Assembly (NCBI GenBank): GCA_026225945.1
Contig: JAMJFZ010002569.1
Coordinates: 62,001-126,000, forward strand
Length of the DNA: 64,000 bases
DNA from: Cricetomys ansorgei
Taxonomy: Eukaryota; Chordata; Mammalia; Rodentia; Nesomyidae
Direction: 5' to 3'
The notes under the pieces: model-generated
Seen by the model: the letters and a program-made list of their open reading frames with translations, nothing else
Told to the model about the DNA's origin: nothing
Database searches by the model: none
Program-made: the position numbers and the translations under genes
In this document: piece after piece, positions 29,966 through 41,004 of the stretch
How positions within the stretch are numbered: the first letter of the stretch is position 1
Layout of the letters: each line of letters begins with the position of its first letter

Positions 29966-30770
29966 CAGCTGCAGACTGCCCAGTCTGCAAATGCTTGCCT
30001 TGCGCCTGAGTTAAAGCCCCAGAACCCACAAAAAAAAAAAGCTTGGAGTGATGGGGAGCACACCTGTACACCTGTAATCCAGTGTGGGGAGCACATCTGT
30101 AATCCAGTGCGGGGGAGTACACCTGTAATCCAGTGTCAGGGAGCACACCTGTGCACCTGTAATCCAGTGTGGGGGAGCACACCTGTAATCCAGTGTGGGG
30201 AGCACACCTGTACACCTGTAATCCAGTGTGGGGAGCACACCTGTACACCTGTAATCCAGTGTGGGGGAGCACACCTGTACACCTGTAATCCAGTGTGGGG
30301 AAGCACACCTGTGCACCTGTAATCCAGTGTGGGGGAGCACATCTGTAATCCAGTGTCGGGGAGCACACCTGTGCACCTGTAATCCAGTGTGGGGAGCACA
30401 CCTGTGCACCTGTAATCCAGTGTCGGGGAGCACACCTGTGCACCTGTAATCCAGTGTGGGGAGCACATCTGTAATCCAGTGTCGGGGAGCACACCTGTGC
30501 ACCTGTAATCCAGTGTGGGGAGCACACCTGTGCCCCTGTAATCCAGTGTCGGGGAGCACACCTGTGCACCTGTAATCCAGTGTGGGGAGCACATCTGTAA
30601 TCCAGTGTCGGGGAGCACACCTGTGCACCTGTAATCCAGTGTGGACAGCCAGTCTAACCAAATCCATGAGCTCTAGGTCCCAGTGAAAGACCCTGTCTCA
30701 AAATTCATGGAAGACATTCCTGGGGAACATCCGAGGTTGGTCTGTGCCCTCTACACACATATGGACACAC
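29966..30770 (+). mobile_element. B4 SINE with a large internal minisatellite
   Basis: Head 29966-30040 (CAGTCTGCAAATGCTTGCCT, TTAAAGCCCCAGAACCCACA, A-run). The B1-like start GGAGTGATGGGGAGCACACC is expanded, and after the array come CAGCCAGTCTAACCAAATCC, GTGAAAGACCCTGTCTCAAA and CCGAGGTTGGTCTGTGCCCT, the normal B4 end. Both flanks belong to one SINE. Confidence 0.88.
30053..30645 (+). repeat. 24/34-bp two-type minisatellite inside B4
   Basis: Units are ACCTGTAATCCAGTGTGGGG plus AGCAC (about 24 bp) with or without a 10-bp insert ACCTGTGC(T)AC (about 34 bp). About 19 units alternate in an irregular order. The unit is the 5' segment of the B1-like half. Open frames of 148-222 codons here are artefacts. 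Confidence 0.95.
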
Positions 30771-31084
30771 TTAATTTACAAACCTATAATTTACGCTTTC
30801 CTTTAAAAATAACTATTTGTAGCTCTTATTAATTGCAAAGGCCCAATGGGAACAAGGCACCTGTGGTTTCTAAACACCATTTTCTTGTATAAAAGGCAAA
30901 GTTCTTTGAGGTAAATGACTAGTTCCAGGTAGAGGGTGGGTATAGGGTAAGAAGTTTACAAGATGAACTGGGAAATCTCATGCCAGGAGGATGTGCAAAC
31001 TAACGAGTTCTCCTTACATGGCGCCACTGGCCACCTTCAAGCTTTTCCATTCAGCATGGGAACATTTTAGTAATGCCGAAACAG
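30771..31084. other. unique AT-rich sequence, no gene seen
   Basis: No repeat recognised. Confidence 0.45.
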
Positions 31085-31290
31085 CAGGGAGGGCTGCGAG
31101 GTATCTCAGTCAGGAGAGCCTCTGCCATGCAAGTTCAAGGACCTGAGTTTCATCCTCAGAGTCCCCACGAGCCAGGCGAGGTGGTGTGGGCCAGACTCCC
31201 AGTCAGTGACCTCCAGGTAAAGGTGAGAACCCAGTCTCAGAAACAAGATGGATGACAAGTGGGGAAGACAAGCTGACATCTTGTCTCCAC
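31085..31290 (+). mobile_element. B4 SINE
   Basis: GGGAGGGCTGCGAGGTATCT, TTCAAGGACCTGAGTTTCAT, GAGCCAGGCGAGGTGGTGTG, AACCCAGTCTCAGAAACAAG and the tail CATCTTGTCTCCACACAC. Confidence 0.82.
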
Positions 31291-31640
31291 ACACATGCAC
31301 ACGTGTGTATACACACATACCCTCACATAAACTCACACATGTGTACCCTCACATAAATACCCACACATGCATATATGCACCCTCTCACACACATACACAC
31401 ATGTGTATATGCACACACATACCCTCACATAAACACACATGCATGTGTATACACACACATACACACATACACACATGTGTTATCACACACATACCCTCAC
31501 ATAAACATACACACATGCACCCTCACACACACATACACACGTGTATACTCACACACACATACACGCATGTGTATACACACACACATACCCTCACATAAAC
31601 ACACACACACACACCCTCACATAAACGCACACACTCAGCA
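31290..31640. repeat. (CA)n array with CCCTCACATAAAC units
   Basis: The tail of the B4 expanded into CA/TACA plus a recurring ACATACCCTCACATAAACAC segment. Thr/His-rich frames are artefacts. Confidence 0.96.
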
Positions 31641-32880
31641 TAAAATAGAAAAGTGGATTAAAATGAACCGACCGTATAAAAATCCACGCATTCACAACAA
31701 CACCTTTAAATAGAACATGGCTCTCCACTAGAGGTTGCTAGGACTTTAAGTCATTGTTTCCAAACCAAAGAGAAGCACTTATCTTTCTGTCATAGCTGCG
31801 CTCCTGGGCAGCCACATTGTTTCCTTGCAGAAAATGCCCCACTAATAACAGCAGAGACAGAATGATGGGATTCCACTTGCCGCCCTGAAGGAGGCAGTGG
31901 GCTTGGGAATCCATTGCTGCCGGATGCTCCAAACGTGAGCTTGTCTGCTCTTGTTCCTGCTTTATTATGAGAACTTCAAAAAGGACAGAAGAAAATGAAC
32001 AGCAAAGCTCAGGCAGTCCTTAATCGACAGCTAATGCTGCCACTCTGACCGTACCACTCCCCAACGCCCCATCTTGGAATTATTGATGGGGAGTGAGCCT
32101 CCGGGAATGCTGGGACCCGCACCTCCGGAACACATCGTCTGTCGGTGTGAGACGGGTGCACCTGCCCGTGGAGAGTGTGGCTTGCACAATTCTGACTGGG
32201 CCGTTCTTGCCTCAGAGAGTCAGATGCAGGCTCTCCCATCGAGAGTCTCGATCCTGTACTAGTTGTCGGGAAATCTAGAGGCTGGAGAACACACTAGGCA
32301 ATGCTACCTGTCTCACTTAGAGTGTGGACAGCCTGCAAGGCAAAGGTTCGATCAACAGCACGGAAAAGAAAAGAAAGACAGGGGACGGGAACTGATTCTG
32401 TTTTCAGTAAGAGCTTCACGTGCTGTGAACACGGGTGAGTAAGAGTGCCTGGGACCGGGTCAGAATACTGCGATCCCGTGATCCGTAAAGAGCGTCTGGG
32501 CTTTCGTTATGTTTCTGTCTGTGTTGTGTACTTCTTAAAACATTCAACAAGTCCTTGACTACAGCTCTGTGCGGTGCAGTGTCTCTCCGCTGGTGTGCAC
32601 AGCTGGTGCGGGCAGCTCCATGCAGGCTTTGCTCAGAAAGACTTCCAGTGTAAGCCAGGGTCTGTCTGACCTGTGGCATGAGATAACAACTATAGGCTTC
32701 TCAAGATCCTGCCACGACTCGTGTTTCTGCCCAGCACAGCAGACAGCTTATGGGTAGTAAGAAAAGATTCAGAACCCATAAAGCTGCTAAGGAACTTACT
32801 AATATACAAAAGATAAGGAACTCTTGTAACTCCGTGACAAGGGGAGGGGCACTATTGTGACCTTACCCTCCCAAAGGGGT
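31641..32880. other. unique sequence, no gene seen
   Basis: No repeat recognised except a possible ID scrap at 32275-32380 (GAGGCTGGAGAACACACTAG, CAAGGCAAAGGTTCGATCAA). The block at 31780-32110 looks little decayed (CCTTAATCGACAGCTAATGC, GGAATTATTGATGGGGAGTG). Confidence 0.4.
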
Positions 32881-32885
32881 ATCAG

Positions 32886-33102
32886 CTGGAGCGATGGCTC
32901 AGCAGGAAAGGCCTGCACCCATGTACCAAGCTAGGTGTGGGTGCTCATCTGTAACCCACTGCCGCGGGTAGAGACAGGAGGATCCTGGGACCCAGTAGCC
33001 AGCCAGTCTAGCCAACTGGGGAGCTCCAAGTTTAGGGAAAGGCCCTACCTCCAAAGATGCGGTAAACAGCAATTGAGGAAGACATCCAGTGTCAACCTGT
33101 GG
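32886..33102 (+). mobile_element. B4 SINE
   Basis: Head AGCTGGAGCGATGGCTCAGC, then GGGTGCTCATCTGTAACCCA, GAGACAGGAGGATCCTGGGA, GTCTAGCCAACTGGGGAGCT, GGCCCTACCTCCAAAGATGC. Confidence 0.88.
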
Positions 33103-33380
33103 AACACACGCACACACGCACACACGCACACGCACACACGCACACATGGACACACACACGCACACACACACGCACACACGCACACATGGACACACACACG
33201 CACACACACACACGCACACATGCACACACACACACGCACACACACACGCACACATGCACACACACACGCACACACACGCACACATGCACACACACACAGG
33301 CATACATGCACACACGCACACACACACACACATGCACACACATGCACACACATGCACACACATGCACACACACACACAAT
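33103..33380. repeat. (CA)n array with CG and ATG variants, B4 tail
   Basis: ACGCACACACGCACAC-type units over 278 bp, followed by an AATA-rich stretch to 33440. Frames of up to 179 codons are artefacts. Confidence 0.97.
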
Positions 33381-33440
33381 TTAATAATAATATATTCATC
33401 ATCATACTAAATAAATAAATACATAAATAAATAAGCAAAC

Positions 33441-33915
33441 CAAGACATGAACTCTAAGAACAGAGAGTTCTCCTGAGGAATGTTCAGCTGGCCAGTGAGT
33501 GTTTGGAAAGGCTCACCTCAAGAGCCACTGAGGATGGCAGGGGGATTCACACCTCTGAGAAAAGCAAGCTCGGGTGCTGGGCTGTGAACAGCCCAGGCTG
33601 AGATCATGGTCCAGGGCTCTGTCTCGAAGGCTGCTGGGTGACTGGCAGGATTGGGCTCTGCCATGGAGGCTGGTGGCCGGCAGGACTGGGCTCTGCCATG
33701 GAGGCTAGGTGGCCGGGAGGACTGGGCTCTGCCTGGATGGTTTCGCAGCACTCAGAATACAGCTCGGCCCTCAGAAAGCTTCAATCAGAATGTTTCCCAT
33801 GACTGAATAACAGAGATGGTAACTGCCACACAATGGGGGCTGGAGAGTTATAGACTAGGTCCAGTGTGTTTCACATGACTGATTTAACATCCCAGAATAA
33901 CGTTAGAAAACAAGG
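33441..33915. other. unique sequence around a small minisatellite
   Basis: No gene seen. Confidence 0.45.
33611..33736. repeat. 35/36-bp minisatellite, ~3.5 copies
   Basis: GG(A)TTGGGCTCTGCCATGG and close variants start at 33648, 33683 and 33719, with a weaker copy from 33612. Confidence 0.88.
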
Positions 33916-33917
33916 AA

Positions 33918-34195
33918 CTAGGGCTGGAAGGCAGCTCAGTGGGTAAAGGGCCTACTGTGCAAGCATGAGGATCTGAGTGGAGCCACACTGAGTGTGAGCC
34001 TGTAGTCTCAGTTCTGCTGAGGAAGAGCAGGCGGAACCCTGGGCTTTGGTGGCCAGCCTGGGCTAACCAGGCCTTCAGGCCAGGCCAGCCTGAGCTAATC
34101 AGCAGCCTTAAGGCCAGTGAGAGACTCTCTTTCCCAAACAAGGTAGATGGCACATGAGGACTGATTCCTGAGGTTGACCCCTGGCTGCCACCAGC
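33918..34195 (+). mobile_element. B4 SINE
   Basis: AGGGCTGGAAGGCAGCTCAG, GTGCAAGCATGAGGATCTGA, GTGAGCCTGTAGTCTCAGTT, GGCCAGTGAGAGACTCTCTT, GATTCCTGAGGTTGACCCCT. The middle part (GCCAGCCTG…GCTAA) is duplicated at 34050-34105. Confidence 0.9.
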
Positions 34196-34412
34196 ACACA
34201 CGTGTACCTGTGCGTGCACACACGCACACACTCACACACACACACACACACTCTCACACACATATACATGCACACGCGCACACACACACGCGTGCACACA
34301 CACATGTGCACACACACATGCATGCACACACAAGCACATGCACGCACACATGCATGCACACACACACGCACACAGACACACACACACGCGCACACGCTCA
34401 CACGCACACAGA
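34196..34412. repeat. (CA)n array, B4 tail
   Basis: CA with CG, CT and ATG variants. Confidence 0.97.
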
Positions 34413-34701
34413 AATGAGTAACTAAGCATCCTTCCATGGTGATATACTCTACACACGTCCTGACACATTCAGTCCTAACACTGTTCCCAGCGTCATGAGC
34501 GCAGCACCCAAGCACGCAGACACACCAGACAGGTGTGCACACCACAGACGGGTGGTGGGTTCCCTGTCGTTGCCGATAAAAATAGCATGTGATCTTGGAA
34601 GAACGACCTGTTTAAACCCTAGAAACTCGGGGAACACTTGGAGCCAGAGCAGGGTCTCATTGTTGAAGATAATTGGCATTTCCTTCCGACCTCAAATACT
34701 T

Positions 34702-34895
34702 CTTAAAATATTTTATTTATTTTAGTTTATGCACATTGGCGTTTTGCCTGCATGTATGCCTGTGTGAGGGTGTCAGATCCCCTGGAACTGGAGTTACAGA
34801 CAGTTGTGAGCTGACATGTGGGTGCTGGGAATTGAACCCAGATCCTCTGGAAGAGCAGCCAGTGCTCTTAACCGCTGAGCCATCTCTCCAGCCTG
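34702..34895 (-). mobile_element. B3 SINE, well preserved
   Basis: TTAAAATATTTTATTTATTT, GCGTTTTGCCTGCATGTATG, GTGTCAGATCCCCTGGAACT, GTGGGTGCTGGGAATTGAAC, GATCCTCTGGAAGAGCAGCC and GCTGAGCCATCTCTCCAGCC are almost consensus. Confidence 0.97.
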
Positions 34896-35384
34896 CAATA
34901 TTTTAAATAAGCATGAAAACACACAGGGCAGTTCCACATATCCAAGTCCTTGTGATATGTGATATGTGCTTGGGCATCTGGTGTTTCTGCCTTCGAGGCC
35001 CTCCCCACCTCCAAAGAGCTACCATAGATTGTAGGACTGTCAGGACCTTTCAAATCTGCGACTTGGCAGGGCTGAAAGGTGTAAAAACCAAGGCAGGAAA
35101 TGTCTGCACAGGGAAATGGCAAGAGGGGATCCAGCTGAGCGAGGAGCATCCCACTGAGTGGGTAGCATGCCTGGCCAGGGCCAGATGGTTCTGAGGGCTG
35201 GTGAGGAGGTAAAAGGCATTCTCTATCTAGGTCAGTGTCGAATCCAGCCCAGGTCGCAAATGACGAGGCTGCGGAAGTGAGAGGAAGTGTAGGAGGCAGC
35301 TGTGTCTGAATTTGGTTTCAGTTTGCCTCATTTCTCAGTGACCTTTGACCCCAAGTTCTTACAATTGTGGGGGGAAGAAATCTT
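34896..35384. other. unique sequence, no gene seen
   Basis: No repeat recognised. Confidence 0.5.
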
Positions 35385-35555
35385 ACTGACCAGGCCCAGC
35401 AGGATGAACACCTGCAGTCCCAGCACCGGAAGGGGAGGCAGGAGGATCAAGATCCAGGATTAACCTGGGCTATCTAGTGACTTTCAGGCCAGCCTGGACT
35501 ACCTAGGAAGTCCCAGGCTATCTTGAATGATACAGCGAACCTTGCCTGAAATAGG
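35385..35555 (+). mobile_element. B1 SINE with internal duplication
   Basis: CACCTGCAGTCCCAGCACCG, GGCAGGAGGATCAAGATCCA, AACCTGGGCTATCTAGTGAC and CAGGCCAGCCTGGACTACCT. The 'CTGG-CTA' block appears twice, as in proto-B1-like dimers. Confidence 0.8.
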
Positions 35556-35779
35556 ATTGGGGTGGTGAGGAGAACAGCCATTCTGTTCAGGACAGATCCG
35601 TAACTGTGAGCTGACCCCCAAATTACAGGATGTTGTTAATTTCCAAACTTTAAAGGGACAAAGAACCGTGTATAAACCAGAATACAGAGTCCCTCGCATA
35701 CAGATACAAGTATGTATGATTATGACTTTCCCACAAGTTAATTCAGCCATGAATACCAGAACCATCTGAAGTATTACAA

Positions 35780-35995
35780 AGAAGTTGCCCAATATGCTAC
35801 ATCCAGGAATTTATCCTAATAATCAAGAATGTCACCCAAAGATCCTGTTTATGGTAATCATATTTAAAAAGTAGGACAATGAGCTACCTTGAATACCCTA
35901 AAACAGAGTGTTTAAAACATGGTGGCGTGATGAAGTACCATCATCCATTGAGAATAATGCTGTAGACTCTACTGTTCTAGAAAGGTCTACTACGT
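35780..35995 (+). mobile_element. old L1 (L1M-type) 3'-region fragment
   Basis: ATCCAGGAATTTATCCTAAT, AAGAATGTCACCCAAAGATC and GAATAATGCTGTAGAC follow the 'ggaatttatcctaaagaaataatc…gtcaccaaagat' block of old L1 3' ends. Confidence 0.55.
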
Positions 35996-36207
35996 CCCAA
36001 ATGTCAAAAGGCTAGCTATACATAAATCTGACTGCACTGTACACACACATGCACATGTGTGTGGTTATAACACACACACCTGTCATATGTTCTTGGTTAC
36101 ATGAAAAGTGAACCCTGTTACCTGAGAAACAGATTAACAGGCATTGCTTGCTTGTCTTCTAGACCTCTGTGACAGATTGACTGGCATTTATTCTTCTGTT
36201 TACTGTT

Positions 36208-36570
36208 CAGAAGCGTGGTTTGAATAAAACGATGCCCACCACAACCTTGCGGGCTTGAACACTTTTTCTCCGGTGGGTGGCGCTGTCTGGGGAGGTTATG
36301 GAACCCTGCGGAGTTCAGCTTTGCTGGAGTAAGTATGTCACTGGGTGTGGGCCTTGAGAGTTCATAGTCTGGCCCCACTTCCAGGTTGCTCTCTCTGCTT
36401 TCTGAACGTTGATAAAGGTGTGACCCATCAGCTTCCTGATTTGGCTGCCACCACACCTCCCCCACTGTTATGCACCCCCTCTCTCTGGAAGCTCAAGATG
36501 AAACAAACTCTGCCTTCTCTCAGTCACTTTGGGTCATGGTGCTTTAACACAGCAATAGAAAAGTAACTGT
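36208..36570 (+). mobile_element. MaLR (MT/ORR1-like) LTR, near full length
   Basis: AGCGTGGTTTGAATAAAACG, CCGGTGGGTGGCGCTGTCTG, GTATGTCACTGGGTGTGGGC, CCCCACTTCCAGGTTGCTCT, CAAGATGAAACAAACTCTGC and TAACACAGCAATAGAAAAGTA run from LTR start to end. It is a solo LTR with its polyadenylation signal decayed. Confidence 0.88.
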
Positions 36571-36597
36571 GAGAGAGAGAGAGAGACGGAGAGAGGA

Positions 36598-36957
36598 TGC
36601 CTGGGTGGTTCTCTCCTTCTACCCTGTTGGGGTAAAGAGTTTATTTCAGTTTATACTTCTAGGTCACAAACCATCACTGTGGAGATTCAGGGAAGGAATT
36701 CGAGGCAGGAACACGAAGGACTGGTGCTTTCCGTCTCACTCTCTGGTCCGTGCTCAGCGGCCTTCATACACAGCCAAGGCCACCTGGGCAGAAATGTCAT
36801 CGCCCGTGGTTGGCTGAGTTAGCAATCAGATGATGCCAACAGACACGCCCACAGACCGACCTTGAATTGAGGCGATTCTTCAGCTGAAGTCCCCCTTCCC
36901 AGGCGACTCAGGTTATGCCAAATTGCCGACGAGAACTAACCAGCACAGCTGGCAGAT
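36598..36957 (-). mobile_element. MaLR (MT-like) LTR, antisense
   Basis: AAAGAGTTTATTTCAGTTTA, TCAGGGAAGGAATTCGAGGC, GCCCACAGACCGACCTTGAA and CGAGAACTAACCAGCACAG, the last giving the LTR start on the minus strand. It follows the sense LTR after about 28 bp of (GA)n. Confidence 0.8.
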
Positions 36958-38035
36958 GCTTTTGGACAGATGGCAGATGTGTTGACCCAATAGTGTGAGC
37001 ACCAGCATCATGTTAGATTAAGAGGCAGAAGGCGTGTTTGGAAGATGGCAGAGCAGCGATATAGGAGCCTGGGTCCTGGGTGGTTCTGAAGCTTACCTCG
37101 CTGTGTAATCTGTCCCAGGTTTAAAACACTCGTGGGAGACAGAATCACCCATGTCCAATAAAAGCTAGTGTTACTTTGGTTTCTCTACGTACCCAAACCC
37201 TGCATTTTCAAGATTAAAGATGGAAGAAGAAACCGTCACAGACCCAGGCCCCGGTGCTCATTCTGTCAGCTGTCTGGGAGCTTGCTGAATGAGGTGAAGA
37301 ATGCGAATACGTTAATGGAAATGGTGTATTTTTGGAAACCTTATAAAATTCATGACACAAAAGCAGACAACGGATTTGAATTTGAAAAAAAAAAAAAAGA
37401 AAGCAAAGGTTTCAGAACATGAGGTGAGATCTGGGGCACCGACAGGAAGGGAGCAGAAAACAGAAACAGCCTTCGTTTCTCGGGGTTCCAGCTTCTGAGT
37501 CTACCGACACCCTTGGTGACGTCATGGTCCATTTTTAGCAACTGGCATTTCTGAATGCAGAGACTGTTTGTCGAATAGCATCATTACAGACGCTTCGTGG
37601 AAGTGATTGTTGCCGCTCAATTATTCCTTAATCGATTAGATGGACGAGAGACTTCTCTGGGAGGAGAATCGGCTGCTCGCCTCCCCATCAGAGGGAGCAT
37701 CCATAATTCATTAAAATTATCTCCTTGGTTTCATCTCACACACAAAGGAAATACATGTGCCTGCTTAAAATATATGGATTTCATTTTCCCAGAGTCTCGC
37801 AGGAAAGGGAGAAGGTGATCATCCATCGAATTAGCTGGGAATGGTGCATCACCTAAGCAACCGGTCACTGGGGACAGCTCTCCCAGAAAGCTCCTTGACT
37901 CTACGATGAATTCATCAGCCATGTTATTTGGCATCCTGTGGCCTTCTGTCTGCATCTCTCAACTCAGTAGCCGAGTATTTTCTTCTCTGTTGCCCGAGCT
38001 GGTTTTCTGCAGCCTCTACTTTGGGTAAAGCTTGA
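36958..38035. other. unique sequence, no gene seen
   Basis: 36980-37180 faintly recalls an old LTR 3' end (AGAGCAGCGATATAGGAGCC, GGGTCCTGGGTGGTTC). The rest has no repeat and includes the candidate element at 37500-37960. Confidence 0.45.
37500..37960. promoter_or_regulatory. candidate conserved noncoding/regulatory element
   Basis: This stretch is free of recognised repeats and AT-rich beside GC-rich flanks. It carries a perfect CRE palindrome TGACGTCA (37517-37524), a TAATCGATTA palindrome (37629-37638, the form bound by paired homeodomain or CUT-type factors) and clustered TAATT/ATTA sites (37704-37720). These motifs are seen; function is inferred only from their density. Confidence 0.3.
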
Positions 38036-38240
38036 AAGCAGGGGACTGAGACATGACTCAGTTGGTGGTTTGTTTTACAAGCACAGGGACCTGAGTTTGC
38101 TCCCCAGGACTCAACTAAAGAAAGCTGGGTACGGTGCTGCATGCCTATAATCCAAGTAGAAATAGGAGGACCTTTGGGCTTGCTGTCCAGCCAGCCTGGC
38201 CGAACCCAAGCCTTCTGGATAGAAAATAGGCTCACACCAA
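38036..38240 (+). mobile_element. B4 SINE
   Basis: GCAGGGGACTGAGACATGAC, CAAGCACAGGGACCTGAGTT, GGTACGGTGCTGCATGCCTA, TAATCCAAGTAGAAATAGGA and CCAGCCAGCCTGGCCGAACC. Confidence 0.85.
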
Positions 38241-38404
38241 GACGAAGGGCATACTTCCATTTGTCCTGTCCCTCCAAGAAGCCAAGTCAGACAACCTTAG
38301 CTGGTGCTTGCAATAGCAAAGAGCTTGACCTTGCAGCCTGTGCAGCCTTCTGGGGCAGGCCTCTGTATTTCTGAAAGCTGTTGGCATTACAAAGGAGAAA
38401 CTCG

Positions 38405-38905
38405 GACCCTAACAGATTTGGGGGAGGATGCGGGGGATGGAGGATGGAAAGGGGTTGGGGGAAGGGGGGTAGACGGGAAGGATGAATAGACAGGGACCCC
38501 ACCAGCCCTGCGTGGGGGGCACTCTGTGCCTGCTTACTCTAGCCTTTGTGGCTGGTCTCCCCCTCTCTTCTCCCCTCCTCCCTCTCCATCCCTCTCTCTC
38601 CCCTCCTCTTTCCCTCACCCCATTTCTCCCCTTCTCTCCCTTTCTCTCTCCCTCCCCCCCTCTCCCCTCCTCCCTCTCCCTCTCCATCCCCCTTTCTCCC
38701 TCTCCCTCTCTCTCCCCCCTCTTTCCCTCACCCCTTTCTCTCCCCTCTCTCTCCCTCTCCATTCCCCTCTCTCTCCTTCCCTCTCCCCTCCTTCCTCTCC
38801 TTCTCCATCCCCCCTCTTTCTCCTTCCCCCCTCCCCCCTTTCTCCCTCTTTCCCCCCCTCTTCCCCTCCTCTCTCCCCCCTCTGTTTCCCTTCCCCACTC
38901 CCTGT
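38405..38905. repeat. G-rich stretch then 350-bp polypyrimidine tract
   Basis: 38415-38480 is GGGGGA/GGATGG-rich. 38553-38905 is CTCTCCCTC-type sequence with almost no purines (only a few A). Frames of 151-205 codons in it (Pro/Ser/Leu or Arg/Glu/Gly) are artefacts. Confidence 0.96.
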
Positions 38906-39584
38906 CTCCACCCACCATGGGTTCCAGCTCTATATGAGTGGCTGTACCCAAGTGAAGGTTTCAGCCTTCGCTTCGCCATACTGTCTTGCTGGAGACTCAG
39001 TCCCGCAGACCTTGTGCCAAGGTTATCTTCAGAACCTCACTTTGGCGAGGGCAGCTGCAACACAAATATCTGCAAATCCTACCAATGCCCCCCCAGCCCA
39101 GAGACAGCTGTTAAACATCTGCTTTTACATCTTTACAAATTAGGATGGATTTCACCCAAATAAATGCTTGGCTCTACTCTTGGACTTGGAAAAAGATTTC
39201 TGATCTTTGCAGAATAGGTTTAAGTTCACAGTTGTTGAGTGTTTGGTTTTGTTTCATTTTCCCTGAACAATCTTTTCTTCCTTTTTAGCAGTCTGATCTT
39301 CTCCCAGCCAGCCTCACTCTGACAAGGCTGACCAGCTGGAACTTTACTGACCCTGGACAATGTTCCGCCACTAAGAATATTTTACTTCTTTTAGAGAAGT
39401 GTGTATGTTAAATGGAGCTTTCAGTGTGTCCGTTTTAAGGTATGAAACCAGGAAATGTCAGTCATACCGGCAAAGCTAGCAAGTATTTGCTATAGCAAAA
39501 ACAAACAAACAAACAAGCACAAAACCTGTGGAACCAGTTGCTAGCTCCTTAATAGAACTTGTGTTTTTGTATCAATAAAAAACT
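38906..39584. other. unique sequence, no gene seen
   Basis: An AATAAA lies at about 39160. No repeat or exon recognised. Confidence 0.45.
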
Positions 39585-40100
39585 ACAAAAGCTAGAGCTA
39601 CTTTGGGAAAGAGTTTGGCATTTCCACAAGGCGTTAAACACAGAGTTACCATGTGTCTCAGAAACCCCACTCCTGCGTACACACCCTATGCAAAAATACA
39701 CACCCAGCTGCTCACGGACAGCATTGTTCGTAAGAGCCAGAGAGTGCATGCAACGTAAATGTCCGTCAACCGAAGAAGCAAGTAGAGTCTATCCAGTCAA
39801 TGGGACGTCCCCCAGAAAGGGAACGAGTTAGTGGTACATGCTAGAACGCAGATGAAACTTGAAACATTATGCTAAGTGAAAGAAATCAGACACAAAAGGC
39901 CACATGCTTTCAGATTCAATTTGGATGAAATGTCCAGAATGGGCTAAATCCACAGTGACAGGAAGCAGATGAATAGCCACAGGGGTTGGCGTGAGAGGAA
40001 ACAGGGGTGACTGCTGATGGGTCTGGGCTTCCTGGGGAGGGGGGGAGAAGAAGAGCTCTTCTTTTGAGCGGTGGTGAAGGCAACAGCGTTCTGAGTATCA
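39585..40100 (+). mobile_element. old L1 (L1M-type) 3' end, ~500 bp
   Basis: ACTTTGGGAAAGAGTTTGGC, ATTATGCTAAGTGAAAGAAA, CAGACACAAAAGGCCACATG, GAAATGTCCAGAATGGGCTA and GTGACTGCTGATGGGTCTGG follow the L1M 3' region in order with small indels. This is the best-preserved old L1 piece in the window. Confidence 0.88.
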
Positions 40101-40194
40101 TGGAAAATCAAGAGTCACATGCCCGGAATAGTAACTTACGCGGTGTGTGAATGCGCAAGGGAGCTTCTATTTGGAAAAAAAAAAAGGTAAGCAT

Positions 40195-40385
40195 TATCCT
40201 CAAAAATGGCTCAGCAGGTAAAGGCACACCACACAAACCGGTGATCTGAGCTCCACCCGGAACCCGTGCACAGGTGGAAGGAGAGAACGACCCCACAGCG
40301 TTGTCCTCCGACCTCCACGTGCTGTGGCGCGTGCTCTTACACACCCACAGTAGTAATGATGACGGTACTAATTATAAATAACAGG
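40195..40385 (+). mobile_element. B2/B4-superfamily SINE
   Basis: AATGGCTCAGCAGGTAAAGG, GGTGATCTGAGCTCCACCCG, GGTGGAAGGAGAGAACGACC and GTTGTCCTCCGACCTCCACG, with an AAT-rich end. Confidence 0.85.
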
Positions 40386-40496
40386 ACGTTTTAAGTTTTA
40401 AAATTAAATTAAAGGTAAATATATAATAAGAATACATTGAATGTTATACTTTTATCATTGTCAATATAAACAACTTTACTGTGTTTAAAATAGTAC

Positions 40497-40652
40497 ACAA
40501 AGGCACAGTGACTCACACCTTTAGCCCCAGCAGTCGGGAGGCAGAGACGGGTGGATCTCTGTGAGTCTGAAGTCAGCCTGGTCTACACTCCAAATTCCTG
40601 GCCAGCCGAGGCTACGTAATGAGACCCCGTCTTAAAACAACAACAACAATAA
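40497..40652 (+). mobile_element. B1 SINE, full length
   Basis: AGGCACAGTGACTCACACCT, AGCAGTCGGGAGGCAGAGAC, GTGGATCTCTGTGAGTCTGA and GAGACCCCGTCTTAAAACAA, with a CAA-rich tail. Confidence 0.93.
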
Positions 40653-41004
40653 AATTACAAATTGCAGCTAATTTTGGTTGCCTTCTGGTTTGAATAAATC
40701 AGCTGTAAAAAGATATTTACTCCCTAAGTGTCTAAACCAATGAATGAATGAAGTCTTTCACTTAATCTCCTGAAATCAAAATGCATATTTCCATGAATGA
40801 TCACAGACAGATCAACTTTTGTTGGACTCTGATTTTGAACAAGTTGAACACCAAAAGACACAGAAAAGTTGAACAAAATCTGTAGTTAACCCTATATTAA
40901 GACCCAGAGACCTGTGGGTGTGTTCCCTCATGCCCCTCCTTCTCAACACTGTCCCAGAAGTCTTATCTAACGTAGTAAGACAAGAAAAGGAATACAGAGA
41001 TTGG
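40653..41004. other. unique AT-rich sequence, no gene seen
   Basis: No repeat recognised. Confidence 0.45.

Noticed and set aside
29952..30667. Frames of up to 222 codons with a regular Cys/Pro/His/Trp pattern
   Set aside because: The pattern reflects the 24/34-bp minisatellite in a B4 SINE, not a repeat protein.
38482..39163. Pro/Ser/Leu-rich frames of 151-205 codons
   Set aside because: They come from a polypyrimidine tract and its unrelated flank; several overlapping frames are open.
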